In this document: piece after piece, positions 1 through 11,575 of the stretch
How the letters are laid out: each line of letters opens with the position of its first letter
Position numbering within the stretch: the first letter of the stretch is position 1
Origin: Megaleporinus macrocephalus
Lineage: Eukaryota; Chordata; Actinopteri; Characiformes; Anostomidae
Assembly (NCBI GenBank): GCA_021613375.1
Contig: CM038706.1
Coordinates: forward strand, 18,977,366 to 19,041,365
DNA length: 64,000 nucleotides
Direction: 5' to 3'
The notes under the pieces: generated by a model
Told to the model about the DNA's origin: nothing
Database searches by the model: none
Seen by the model: the letters and a program-made list of their open reading frames with translations, nothing else
Made by a program: the position numbers and the translations under genes

Positions 1-576
1 TGTCACCCTGATGCTTTTAACAGAGAAAAGCTTCTATTTTCAGTAAGCATGTGGATTACACTGGCATGTGAGCTAAGACCGCCATGTACCATTTATTTAT
101 GGTAAATAAACATACAACACTACAATTAGGCAAAAAAACCTGTATCCCACCTTTTTTCCACTACTTTAGCTCTCATTGAGGACTGTAAGACTCGATAAGG
201 ATTGTGTTACAAGATGAGGTCACCTTGAAACCGAGAAAAAGGCTGGAATTTATTTTTCAATAAGCATGTGGATTAAACTTGCATGTAAGCTAAATCCACC
301 ATGTACAATTTATTTATGGTAAATAAACGGCACATAACACTACAATTATGCAAAGGCACTGTATTTCACATTTTCCCCACTGTTTTAGCTCTCAGAGCAT
401 TGAGCTTGCTGGTAGGCAGGCAAAAAGGACTGTGTTGCAAGATGATGTCACGTTGTAACAGAGTAAAAGCCTGGAATTAATTATTCAGTAAACATGTGAA
501 TCACATTTGCATGTAATCTTATGTACCACTTATTTATGGCAAACAAACAAGACACAACACTACAACAAGGCAAAGG
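1..576. repeat. Tandem repeat, about 217-229 bp unit, ~2.5 copies
   Basis: Three successive copies start near 1, 218 and 446. Each carries, in the same order, a gtcac-ttgaaac-like start, a cag/caataagcatgtgg-like block, 'tttatttatgg', 'acactacaa' and a ttttagctctca block. Copies have diverged by substitutions and small indels. The array reaches the window edge, so its true length is unknown. The third copy stops after the 'acactacaacaaggcaaagg' stretch. Confidence 0.85.
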
Positions 577-1398
577 GTTTGGTTGTGGATGTGCGGGAGG
601 TATGGCTATGCAGACTGGTGAACATGGAGTAACATAGGTTATGCTGTGACAGCAGTAAGAAAAACATTAAAATATTTAGGACTGCAAGGTGATGGGTCAT
701 TCGGTGATGTGCTGTGGGTCTGTTTAGTGTTGTGGTAGTGTAGTGTTCAGAGTTCTACCCTTGTGTTTATAGAAAATGATTCCATCTAAACAGGCTTTCG
801 TCTACGGTTCCAGTGTCTTCCTACTCTACACCAACGGCTCAGTATTTTTGCATGCTCTGATTGGCAGGGCCTTATTCAAAAAGCAATTCTTGCTGAAATG
901 CTCATTATTACTTTAATGTCAATGGGTGGGTCTAAACTGATTTAAACAGAATAGATTAGTAAAGTGTTGGGCTGCCATGAGCACCTTGGCAGAGATTGTA
1001 CAAACCTCTTAAACACTGTCCTTCCTAAAGAGATAATCCATAATCTCCTCTACTGTTCAACTGCCTTGAGATCTGGTGACTAAAAAGGTCATAGCATATG
1101 ATTTATATTAATTTCATACTCATTCAACTGGCTAACTGGTAACTGGCTTGGTAACCATATATGGACTTTGTAGTCTAGGGAGTAAATGGCACACTGAATG
1201 GTACGTGGTAATGAAATGGCATTTGACACCAATGGCAGCATCATCAAGCTCTGTTATAGGGTTTCTTAAAGGTTTACCCATGTGTTTACAGCTGTCCTCT
1301 TTTTATTGATCTTTTGCTTTCTGAATGTCTCCTACTCTTTTCATGGCACACCAGAGAAAGAAGATTAAATGTCAGTGAGGTTTAATATCCACTGTACT
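577..1398. other. Unique AT-rich DNA, nothing assigned
   Basis: No convincing exon, transposon end or tandem array seen. It holds the left flank of the donor copy of a 63 bp segment that recurs at 2682. Confidence 0.5.
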
Positions 1399-1461
1399 CC
1401 ATCACTGACTAAGACATATCCCCAAGCCACTTCCAAGCTGTGATGAAATGATATACAGTGG
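1399..1461 (+). repeat. 63 bp segment, copy 1 (duplicated at 2682-2744)
   Basis: Begins ccatcactgactaagacat and ends gatatacagtgg. The second copy 1.28 kb downstream, in the same orientation, differs at one position (cccc versus ccca). This copy lies in otherwise unique sequence, so it is the likely source. Confidence 0.9.
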
Positions 1462-1697
1462 TTCTCGATCTCACTTCTATGGAGCATCCGGCACTGGCCA
1501 GTTCAGTGTTTCTTCCATCAGACACATCTGTTTAGTTATCAAATCCCTACATGAAGCTGAGACATTAATGCAGAAAAAACTCTGAATGCAAAGATACTGC
1601 CTCTGTGTTTCGTTGGGGCCTTGCTCTGATCTTCTGTTGGATTAGGTATTATGGCAGAACTCCAGGGTGCGCCTCAAATACATCTCAAAACCAGGGG

Positions 1698-1700
<3 letters not shown>

Positions 1701-1732
<32 letters not shown>
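1701..1732. repeat. (GT)16 microsatellite
   Basis: Uninterrupted GT dinucleotides. Confidence 0.97.
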
Positions 1733-1733
<1 letters not shown>

Positions 1734-1860
1734 GAGATGTCTCTTGAGACACAATTTGTTTTCTCGTTCATCCATGGAGGTAAAAGCGTGCGCAGATGGA
1801 CTGCAGTGATAAATCCGAATGCCAGAGTGGAGCAGTGGGGCTCTGCCGCTCTCCCCTCTC

Positions 1861-1888
1861 TCTATCTCTCTCTCTCTCTCTCTCTCTC
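1861..1888. repeat. (TC)n microsatellite
   Basis: TC dinucleotide run with one TATC interruption at the left. Open frames crossing it (Ser-Leu repeats) are artefacts. Confidence 0.95.
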
Positions 1889-2681
1889 CACACAGAAATA
1901 AAACATGCCGGATAAGTTATAAATTGCAATATATTTTTGTTCTATTTCTGTTTTTGTATGCTGACTCTCTCCCTCTATTTCTCACTGGTTTGCCCTCCAT
2001 GTATCATGTTAAAGCATACAGTCACTGAAGAGAAATCCTTGTTTAAAAACGATCAGCTCCTCAGGGGCGCCCAGTAAATCTGCAACTGGTGAATTATTAA
2101 CCCTTTAAAACCCAAAAGAATCCCTTTTTCAAAGTTAGAGGCTTTTTAATCACCATTTCAAGCTAAACATTTGATCGCAAAACTCATTAAACTGAGTTGC
2201 AAGCTAAATTTATATTAAAGGTGAGCTCCACCTCTTCAATATGAAATCAATACAGAGCTGCCAACTGTACTATAGTACTAGACATTGTATCATTGCAGAT
2301 AATACTAAATACTCAAAATATTGAAAATGGAATCCTTGACATAAGGATTAAGAATGTGAAATAAACCAACTACTACAACTAATGATATACAATATCATAA
2401 TTCCCTAATGATGAATATAATGGCCTGCTTGGTTATAAAAACAATCAACACATGCATATGTGATCTGTAGATCTACATTTAGTCTACAAACAATTTCACG
2501 GCTGTAATTTCAAACAAAAAAGTATAAAAAGGGATACAAAGGACAAACTGACTCCTATGAGCAAAACAGGCAACATTCTAGCTCTACTTAGTCGAAGTTG
2601 GATTAGTTGACTAAGCTCACTAATAAGAGTCAGCTTTTTTCAGCTTTATCTTAGATTTCATCTATCAATGATAGATTTCAT
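1889..2681. other. Unique AT-rich DNA, nothing assigned
   Basis: No exon or repeat ends recognised. Near 2660-2680 there are short overlapping 'gatttcatc' and 'atagattt' motifs that form the insertion point for the 63 bp duplication. Confidence 0.5.
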
Positions 2682-2744
2682 CCATCACTGACTAAGACAT
2701 ATCCCAAAGCCACTTCCAAGCTGTGATGAAATGATATACAGTGG
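2682..2744 (+). repeat. 63 bp segment, copy 2, inserted between gatttcatc motifs
   Basis: Same 63 bp as 1399-1461 with one mismatch. It is flanked on the left by 'atagatttcat' and on the right by 'atttcatctatc', i.e. it splits a small local repeat. No poly-A, no terminal repeats and no mobile-element features are present, so a templated insertion during break repair is the simplest reading. Confidence 0.85.
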
Positions 2745-4350
2745 ATTTCATCTATCATTAAACATTAAAAGTTTAGTCTAACTTCCAATGACTAAATTAA
2801 TGAACAAAATGTTTAATATTTAAAATATCAGGGATCACAAGATAAAAAAATAGCCAAAATGCAGGCAAAGTAATCAACCCGCCATTAAAAACCAAAAGTA
2901 GCTAAAAGTAAAAGAAAGTAGTAGAAATGGTGAGTCACTCTTGAGAACCTGACTTAAGAATTACATAAAAGTTGCCACAAACAAAACCAAAGACAAACTA
3001 ACATAACAAGCAGCAGGTGTGGGCGTTAATCAAATGGTGGGAAAGCTCTAGAGAATTCCAGGATCTGAGATGTATTTTTAGCTGCAGGGCCACAACATCT
3101 ACAAATCTGCTTTCTAAATTTATCAGAAAAATAGTTAAAAAAAAAAAAGAAAATACAGCGTTTATATGAGAGTCAGTTCCTTATGTTCAACTTAAAAGAG
3201 CCGAATTGAAGAGTCCACTTTTTCATGAATGACGCATCACCACTAAGTGCTGTGAGTGATGTAGAAGAAACAAACTGGTATCATGTTCTTCTACCCAAGC
3301 TGCTTTACTCCTATTGGACCATGAACTTGTGTTCTGCAATAAAGCAGCTGAAATAACTATGAAAAGACAAACATCTTGAACTTTCTTCATATCATCACTG
3401 CTGTATCAGTACGCAAAAAATCTGTCAGACCCCTCTGTCTTCATATCTGATCACTCTCTACCTCAGAGGCCATCTGCAGACGTCACAGGCAAATGCAGGG
3501 TGGTCTGCAGAGGCTACCATGGGGTCAAGACGGGCAAGCGTGGGAACATTTACTATTGGTCTGATATAAAATTTTACTTACATAAAAAGATAGCATAGTA
3601 GATAACATCATGTCTACCAACGCCAGAAGAGTACAAACATACACACACACACACTTAGACACAGCCAATACAAAGTCCTTGGGCAAGACAAGCAATGTTA
3701 CAATGTCCTTTAATTTATTTATCATAGTTATGCATATTTAATGGGCCCTCTTATACCCACTCTCTTTGTATACAGTTGCTGTTAAAATCAAAACCTATTC
3801 AAAATTATATCATTACAGGAGAAGGATAAAAAATGTGACTTTCAATTTTAAACACTATTCCAGACTGAGGTATTATTAATTTCTATATTCCATAAATGTG
3901 AATGCATCAACATCAGTATTGAGATCTGCAGATATGTATGAAAAATATCAGCACTGGCTCACAACTCCCATAATCTGTGCATCGCTACCTATCAGGAATT
4001 CCACATCGGTGCCTTCCTACAATCCTACAAAGCCAACAATACAACCATGTTCTTTTTACCATCCAAAGCCACTAATGATGACAGAGGCTAAAGCTGGCAG
4101 GCTGTGGCTGAGCCCTGTCTGAGCCGCCAGAGAAAGGGAGCCCGTGATTTGCAGTCAGTCCCTCTACTCCTTTACTGGCTTCAGTAAATATTCAGCAGGT
4201 TGACCCCAAGCTCTTAGCGCATATCATGCTCTGTCCTGAGTGCCGCGTGCTGAGCCCAACTGCAGGGAGGGAGAGATAGATTTTCTGCCCGAGTCAATAT
4301 AGCAGACCCCAGAGACTCCTCAGTCTCGCATTGCATCTCTACACACTTAC
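2745..4350. other. Unique DNA, nothing assigned
   Basis: AT-rich with a short CA run near 3640-3655. Open frames here are short, compositionally odd and lack splice context. Confidence 0.45.
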
Positions 4351-4392
4351 CTCCTGCTGCCTGTCGGCCTGATCTCCTGTCTGAATCCATAG
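4351..4392 (-). CDS. Candidate 42 nt internal exon, unrecognised gene
   Basis: On the minus strand a 42 nt segment is bounded by a good acceptor (…tgttttacag, just above 4392) and a consensus donor (GGAG|GTAAGTGTG, donor GT at 4350-4349). Its length is a multiple of three and all three frames are open, so it would be a symmetric exon; in phase 0 it reads LWIQTGDQADRQQE, in the frame starting at its internal ATG it reads MDSDRRSGRQAAG. I do not recognise either peptide. It lies 17.4 kb downstream, on the same strand, of the candidate first exon at 21812-21841, whose donor is phase 0; a shared gene is possible but unproven. Chance co-occurrence of acceptor and donor in this much DNA is a real alternative. 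Confidence 0.3.
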
Positions 4393-5754
4393 CTGTAAAA
4401 CATGTATCTTTCACATATACATATGAGCAGAGGATATTATAAAGACAAACTAAATGGAAAGGTGAGAGGCTCACTCGTGTCTGATGGAGCACAGTGAATA
4501 ATTTGAAGGCAAAAATGTACCAGTGCAAAAAGGATGCAGCGCGAGTATAAAATCAACTTTCCATATTCTCTGGTGGTGTACAGTACCCACATTTCATAAC
4601 GTAACATATAACAAAGTACTGCCATGAATTTAAACACACACTTGTTTTTGTTAGTTAGCAGTATAAGTTACGCTACTCCATTTCATATTTACATAAATTA
4701 TAGTTTATACTTTTTTGTTTTACAAAATTTATGTTTTTAAACATAATTAAAGATATGTTTAAAATCTAACTTGACACAGAAATAAGTATTAACCCAATAT
4801 ATTAATAATATATACACACATGTATAAGTACTAAATATTTATGCTGGATAAAAAAATTAGCATTTCAATCAACAGTGAAGGTGAAGGAGCTTCTTTAAGC
4901 ATTATTACATCCGAATAGAAAAATGAATTGCAAAGACTTTAACTGACAACTGGTTTCATATAATGCATGTTGAAAGTTCATCAAATCATAATAAACTACC
5001 AGATAGGTGCACCACACAAACTAAGACCAAAAGAAATAAAGAAAGACAGAAATTTGTTGCAGGACAACTTAAACGGAGCAGGAACAAAGAGCAGGGGGTG
5101 GGAGGTCCAGGCCACTTAATTATCATAGTGAACCTTAAAAAACTTCCCTCAAAATAAACGTATTATGAAATCATGTCCAAAAGGGTAAAACACTCACATA
5201 CGAATTCAAGGAAAGGAGACTGTTTAGCTGCTTCACTTACAACACACAAGCTTTGGTACTCCAACCAGTGCCTGAAGTGGGCCAGTACTCACCATTTACC
5301 AGCATTTCTCTAGAGCTGCCGCTGTTGTAAATGTAATTGTGCTGTAATAACCCATATGTTTATCATGCATAATAAATAAACAAACAAATAAGCATAACTA
5401 ATTTATTTTGTTGAATAGCACAAGACAACATATTATATATATGCAGTGACTACACCAAGACATTTTAGTTTTTTTTTTACTTCTGAATGCTGCAGACAGA
5501 CACATACATACATACACACACTCACCCACACAAACACACAAAACCATTACACACAAATAATATATATACAGGTATTGCATAATAATTATTATTATTATTT
5601 AGTTTATGAAGTTATTTAAGTTTAGCAAATGATCATCACTTTGAATAAATACATTTATGTTAGCATTTTTTATTCACTGTATAAATTCAAAACACAATGA
5701 TTTGCTGACAGTGGCCGATATATACGTCAATGTGTGAATAAGCAGATTACCAGC
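4393..5754. other. Unique AT-rich DNA with minor CA-rich and (TTA)n tracts
   Basis: Contains a CA-rich stretch around 5500-5550 and a short TTA run at about 5583-5600. No genes or transposon ends seen. Confidence 0.5.
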
Positions 5755-5760
5755 ACGTTT

Positions 5761-5820
5761 TTACTTAGATACTTAGGATACTTAAGACACTTAAGATACT
5801 TAGATACTAAGATACTAAAT
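5761..5820. repeat. Short degenerate 9-10 bp tandem repeat (TTAGATACT-like)
   Basis: Six to seven imperfect units of the type cttaggata / cttaagata / cttagatact in a row. Confidence 0.8.
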
Positions 5821-5960
5821 ATGAATACCTGCCCAATTTAGCAAGAGACTAGTGGACGGAGAGAGTTCAGAAACAGCTTTTGCCATGTATGCATCAGTGC
5901 CACTATGATGAACCCACCCAAACATGCATGCTGAAGAAGCTTTCTCAGTGAAGTACAGAG

Positions 5961-6290
5961 GTGAGAATGCACCATGAAATTCAGACACTTCTCTGCAAAC
6001 AGTTCTGGAGCATTATGCATCATTTAAGAAAACAAGAATGGAGTGATGTACTGGCAGCCAAGAACCTGAACCTGGGGAGAAGCTGGATTTTCTACAAGGT
6101 AAAGACCCCAAACATACTGCCCAAATCATTCAAGACTGGTCACTAAAAAGAAAGGTGAAGGTGCCTGCTTGGCACAGCCAGTCTCCTGACCTGAGTCCCA
6201 TTGAAGATTTATGGAGATTCTTGAAATCCATCAGAGGAAACATCGTAACCTTGGAGAATGAACGGTGGTCTGCCAAAAGAAAAGGGGGAA
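5961..6290 (+). mobile_element. Tc1/mariner transposase remnant (C-terminal part)
   Basis: The stretch from about 6030 encodes, with frameshifts, the C-terminal half of a Tc1-type DDE transposase: an AKNLNLGRSWIF-like block, then DPKHTAQIIQDW, then HSQSPDLSPIEDLWRFL. In Tc1 elements the second catalytic Asp begins the DNDPKHT motif; here that position reads Gly-Lys, so the Asp is gone, while the Glu of the SPIED motif is retained. The two best blocks are in different frames. No terminal inverted repeats were found, so it is a decayed internal fragment with no expected activity. Confidence 0.85.
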
Positions 6291-9200
6291 AATTAAATCA
6301 CAATGCGGCAAAAGCTAATTACTGCAGCTGAGTGTAACTGTCAACGGCAGCTTTCCAACGGCAGTGCTTATGTTATTCATTTGTGGTCTTTCTCCCATCA
6401 AATATGATTTTTTTAACATAATGTTGTTTATGCTTATGAATGCATGCTTCTTATACAAAACACAAGTGGACGTATGCACTGGAAGTATATTAAATAACAC
6501 AAACAGAAGCGTCTGAACACTTGTTTCCCGTCATTGCACTGTGCTTGCTTTAGACTAAATTCATGTTATGCGAATTACTTTGAGCTAGTCGTCACAAGGC
6601 CGCAGCAGCAAGAGCATAATTAATGCAAACAAGAAATATTCTTAGAAAGCAAATACATTGAAAACACACACACACACAGTATACATGGTTTCAGGAATAC
6701 ATAGACAAGAGGTTTTTTATAGAACAGTGGAAATCATTGCAATTTATGTCAGCATTTCTTGCAAGCCGACGACAAAAAAAAAACATGAATATTAATATGC
6801 GTGTTGTAACACCCTTAAGATTCACGTCGTGCTGCGGAAATGTTGTAGCATGGAGTTTTGATAAATTACATCAGTGAAGTCATGTGGCATATCATACCAG
6901 TTTCAATGCACTGTGGGCCCAGTTAGTCCTAGATAGTGTCCATTTGACTTTAGCAAACTCGAAGGGGGATTATGTGGATCATGAAGGGGGAAAAATCTAG
7001 AAATAAATTGCTTTCTTAGCTATTTTCTGAAGAAATGAGATTAGTGAACAGTGTGGAAGCCTGGGCTTTCACTAATGGCCATAGAGATATAGAGGAAGCC
7101 ACTTCAGTAGCCTCTACAACAATAACAAGATAAATAACAAGGTACCATCAGCTTAATAGACAGCACATGTGAAGATATTCAGACATTTATTATACATGTT
7201 TGTGAATATATAATCAGAAGGAACACTGGTAGCCCTGTTTTATATGGATGTCAACGAGAACAAAGTACAACTATGCATGTGCTGCTGCCGCAATATGCAT
7301 CTCTTCCACCCCCACCTAACTTTTATATTATGTAAAAATGGAACGATAAGGCAACTAAAAGAAAATGTTTACTCAGGAATACAATGTTGTTCAGCTATTA
7401 AAGAACATCTTCCTCCTATTATGAGGTTACCATTTTGTAGAGATCAAGTTTTGTTATGACAGCAACAATTTCTTGGTTAGGTTTCAGTATAATAGGGATT
7501 CATATTTTAGGATGAGAAGATTTAAGCCCAGATAAACCAAAAGCTAAGGACAGAAATACAAGCAAACTCTGGGGACATGCCAGAAGCAGCAGCAATGTAA
7601 AAATCATAAGCTGTCTTCACTGGTTCACTGGTAATAATCCATTAAATTCAGACAGCACATACTAATACACGTTTCAACACAGACAGCTCATGTTAAAAAT
7701 AATGGCTGCATATAATATTTTCTCTGAAACCATTCCTGCAGGATGTAACTGGATCATTACTGATGCTGTTTTGAAAATATCGATGATTTCTCCACTGGAG
7801 AAGCTCATTGACTGCAATATTCGCATCTGTCATTTTTTAGCTTTTGGTTCAACTATGCTGAATAATGTAGTGTATATTAGGGCTAAATTGCCACATATGT
7901 CATAAATCATATCTATGAAATCAGACATGCAGAAAAATGCAAAAGCAGTATATATCCCAAGCGGTACACAGTCTTTATGTCACTGTATTACATCAGTGGA
8001 TCAACCACATGCTGTCTGTCATTAGGTGGTGAGTTGCGTCTTATATCTCTGTACAGTGTCAATAAATCTGTCTAAGTACTTCCAAGCTGTAGTGTTCCAA
8101 TAAGGATTACTGTGTCATAATACTGTGATATATGGTTTCACATTGCCAATACTGAACTCAGCGGGGCACTAATGCAACACCAGTTGAGCCTCGCCTTTAA
8201 TTTGCTAGACATGTTAAAAAAAATCTCAAAATACTGTTACATTTTTGGTCATTTTGTAGCAGATATTCTTTTTTTTGATACTAAAGTGTTTATTAACATA
8301 AAAAATAACATTAAAAAAATACAAGTTAAAGACACAAATACAAATAATAATTATAACAGCATCCATAGTACTAAAGATCTCTGTGTCCTTAACAGAAGAA
8401 GAAAAAAAAAAACATACATAAAATAATAATAAATAGATAAATAATAATAACAAATAATAATAACAATAATATTGATGGTAATAGAAATAGGGAGAATAAC
8501 ATAAGAGTGTAAGAATATTAAAGAATATTGCCAAAAGTTGAAAGTGTGTTAAAGGTTACAGTATGCTTACAGTTCTTTTATTCCAGTTTATTCGTCCTTA
8601 TTTGTTTCTGTGGTGTCATATATTGTCCATTTGCTCCAGTTATTATCAAATATTGTTCCCCTCAGTTGAAGCTGGTAAGTCATTTTTAGCAGATTTTCAT
8701 ACACAAACATTTTAACAAATGCACCAGGAAAAAATGGTTTTAAATTAATAAAATATATTTATAATTGAGAGAAACACTATTAATATTAATATTCTGCTAT
8801 GCACTGTTTTAATGTGGTGTTCAGCACCATGGACAGTGAAAGTCCCTCTCCAGCCACAATAATAAATACAGACCACAGATCAGCACCATGGATAAGTTAT
8901 CAACAATGGCACTCTGACAAACTCTATAAAACACTGTGTTTAAACAAACCCCTGCAGTTGCCAACGTTACTAAAGTATGTTGTTTTACCATTGGTACAAC
9001 TGTTTTGCATTGGCAACTGACCACTATCAAACATCATTATTAAAAGTCAATTAGAGGAGTTTAAAAGCCTGAGTAGACTGTTCGGCCATGATACAGCCAG
9101 TGGCACGGGTAAGTACTGAGAGAGAATAAGTAGAAAAGGAAGTGGGTCACCAAAGTAACACACACGGGAGGTCCCACTGGCCTGCGCTCTAAACCCATAC

Positions 9201-9440
9201 GCAACTTAGAAAACCACAAAACCTAGAATAAACCACTTATGTTTCAAAGCCTAGTCAGCACTTACTGCAGCAAAGTTGAGCTCTGCAATCAAAAAGCATT
9301 TCAGAAAACACACCTACAGATGGTGAACAGAGTTACAGAACAGCCCCAGTGATGGTAAAAACTTACTAGCGGTTGGAAAAGAAAATAATTAATTGATGTA
9401 TTTATTTAATGGAAACCATAGTCAGGCAGCACTGTTACCA
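6291..9440. other. Unique AT-rich DNA, mostly unassigned
   Basis: Contains a short CA run (~6665-6680) and an AT-rich TAA/AAT-repeat tract at about 8400-8475. One weak splice-donor candidate (CACGG|GTAAGTACT near 9104 on the plus strand) follows a 27-codon open stretch but has no convincing acceptor. Confidence 0.45.
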
Positions 9441-9454
9441 CTGTTGTAACTTCT

Positions 9455-9662
9455 TTTCTGGCTGTCAAAATGAAGAGGGAGACAGGTTCAGAGTATATGC
9501 TTTATTCAGTGGTAGAGACATGATCTGGGATGTACTAAGGAAAAGGTCTAACTCAATCAGCAAACACATCCTATTTAAGCCCAACTGACAAGAGGTTCAA
9601 CCATCCCAGACCTGTATGGCCAGGTCATTATCTCCTGGGCTTGGGGCTGATTACAAACAGTC
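9455..9662 (-). mobile_element. LTR-like fragment, minus strand
   Basis: Read on the minus strand this has the order expected of an LTR: a TATA-like 'cttaaatagg' (9571-9581), then about 70 bp later an AATAAA signal (tttatt at 9501-9506 on the plus strand), then a CT-rich tail ending 'cattttgaca'. If the ends are TGACTG…TTGACA the element is about 0.2 kb. No target duplication was found and no internal retrotransposon coding region adjoins it, so the call rests on architecture only. Confidence 0.35.
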
Positions 9663-9680
9663 ATGACCTGCTGAGCGATA

Positions 9681-9762
9681 AACTATATGACGGTCATCTG
9701 TGTAAAAAAGCTTTTTAGGTGGCAGGTATGGTATGTAAGAAATATTTACAACAACACATATG
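9681..9762 (+). repeat. ~80 bp direct repeat, copy 1
   Basis: Shares 'ggcaggtatgg', 'tgtaagaaatatttacaac' and 'acatatg' in order with 9987-10064, about 305 bp downstream. May be two monomers of a dispersed or tandem repeat. Confidence 0.85.
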
Positions 9763-9986
9763 CATACTTTCACTGTCCAAGCAAAAACATCACTTTGGTC
9801 AGTTTTTATTTTTCCACTCCATTTGAATGGCATAGTTGCTGTTTGTATTGTGTGAACATATCATGATGAATAGACCGAATAGTAATGCACCAAAATAACT
9901 TTGGTTCCATTGACTTACATTGAAAGCGTTTTGGTCTTTTCTGTAAAAGTTGCAATTTTGGTCCAAACTCTTTGGACAGCAATGAT

Positions 9987-10064
9987 ACATATGATGGTTG
10001 TCTGTCTAAAGGAGCTTTAGCAGGCAGGTATGGTTTGTAAGAAATATTTACAACAGTACATATG
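9987..10064 (+). repeat. ~80 bp direct repeat, copy 2
   Basis: Diverged copy of 9681-9762. It ends exactly where the LTR-like segment beginning near 10065 starts, so that segment may have inserted into it. Confidence 0.85.
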
Positions 10065-10435
10065 AACCTGCTAGAAATTCAGCCTTCAGGAACCAGAAGT
10101 CAGGAGACCTTCAGCTTAGACTCGAGTTTATTGACACACAGGAAATCTGGGTACAGCTCAGTCGATCACAGCCGGTATGTTAGCGGTCGGGAAGCAGTTT
10201 TAATCACGTGCATGCAGAAGCACATACACGGGCACATCTTCTTAGGTCATCGGTCTGTTGCTCGTCAGTCTCTCGAGGTCCAGTCCATCTCTCTCAGTCT
10301 AACTCAGTAACTCCAGTTTTAAGTAGGAGTTAAGAAAAGGGAGGGTAAGCGGGGGTGGCGGTATTTGCATATCACCTTTAGGGGGGGGTTGGTATGTTGC
10401 CACCTTGATTGTGATCACTTTAAAGGCAGGAGACA
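10065..10435 (-). mobile_element. LTR-like segment, minus strand
   Basis: On the minus strand: start near 'tgtctcctgcctttaaag', a 'cttaaaac' TATA-like motif (about 10316-10327), a likely transcribed R region, AATAAA (tttatt at 10127-10132 on the plus strand), then about 50 bp of U5-like sequence ending 'tctagca'. This is the order expected of a solo LTR. Exact ends and a target duplication could not be fixed, and the family was not recognised. Confidence 0.4.
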
Positions 10436-11319
10436 AATGGTAATTTAAATACAAACAAAGGATGGGGGATGATCAACTCTCTGCAGAGAGAGAGTAGTAT
10501 CAGAGTATCAGAGTCCATTTGGTAAGTCTTCACAAATAAAGTATATATGCTGATAATGATTTTTCTCAAACCTAAAAGAAATCTTTTAGAGAATGCAATA
10601 TCCAACATTCATTTCGCAATTATTGTACATAGTGTAAATGAAACTGTTCCAGAAACAGTCTTTGGCCTACTCTGGTTAAACATATTAATGGGGAGGCGCT
10701 GTATACCATAGCTTAAGGCAGAAAACACACCTGTATAGAGAGATATAAGCCTTCAAATCTAGACTATAAAGCAGTTTCTTTGTCTGGATTTTGCTAACAC
10801 TGGTAGTTAACTGAACTGATGCTTCTGCACCTTCACCTAACTGATCCTACATCTAATGCCATAACAACCAGAGAGTATCTGTCCTACAGTGTACATCATG
10901 CTCAAATGGAACAATTCAAAAATGGTATTATGAAATTTAAATAGAAAAAAACGCAAATAGTCATGCTTCCATCCACTACAGTAATGTAAAGAAACTTTAC
11001 ATAAAGTAGGCCAACATGATTAGGAACTGCTTCAAAAAATGCAGGACGGAGAGCTTTAAGGAGAATTATCTGTATAACCATTTGCCATCTTTTTATGTGT
11101 TGTTTGCAGCTCAGAGATGCCAGAGAGGCTGAAATCTCTGTGCTGGCTTTCGTATTTGAATTTCTCATTTCACCTTAAAAGATACCAGAATATAACAAAT
11201 AACTCAAAAAATGGGTAACTCAAATAATAACCCAACTTCAACTTCGTTCCACCATGTATCTGGGAGTCCAAACGCACTGGACAATTCTGGGAGGACATTG
11301 TGTTGGAACAATTCTCATA
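10436..11319. other. Unassigned AT-rich DNA
   Basis: No transposon ends or convincing exons seen. A pyrimidine-rich 'tgtgttgtttgcag' near 11097-11110 resembles a plus-strand acceptor, but no donor or coding pattern supports an exon. Confidence 0.4.
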
Positions 11320-11575
11320 CATGCTTTAGCTTTTCCAAATGTCACAAGAAACCTTCAAAAAGCTATGTGCCATAATCAGACCATCTGTGGGTCTGACAGG
11401 AAAAAGAAAATCTCCATGGCTATTAGCTCACGCTTTCACACAGTTCACTAATCAGTCACCCACACCAACAAATAAGAGATTAATTATTGCATTAAACATG
11501 TTTAGCATAAGTATAACAGCAGGTCACTGGAATCTATGCACAGTATGCCAAGCAATAATATCAGGTGGAATGGAA
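11320..11575 (+). mobile_element. PIF/Harbinger-like transposase N-terminal fragment
   Basis: The frame starting at about 11333 reads FQMSQETFKKLCAIIRPSV, matching the opening block of HARBI1-type transposases (F-x-M-S-x-E-T-F-x-x-L-C). Further along, 'NKRLIIALNMFSI' and 'NLCTVCQAI' match the spacing of the 'KRVAIALxxLA' helix and 'VCxAI' block of the family. There is a stop just before the FQMSQ block, and the DDE catalytic region that should follow is absent, so this is a short non-functional remnant. It could also derive from a diverged domesticated copy, but the truncation argues against that. Confidence 0.55.

Noticed and set aside
1..576. CRISPR-like array
   Set aside because: Units are over 200 bp, diverged along their whole length, with no short repeat/unique spacer layout, in a vertebrate genome.
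9023..9104. Open stretch ending EEFKSLSRLFGHDTASGT before a GTAAGTACT donor
   Set aside because: The donor is good, but no acceptable acceptor precedes it and the peptide is unrecognised; a stop lies a few codons upstream.
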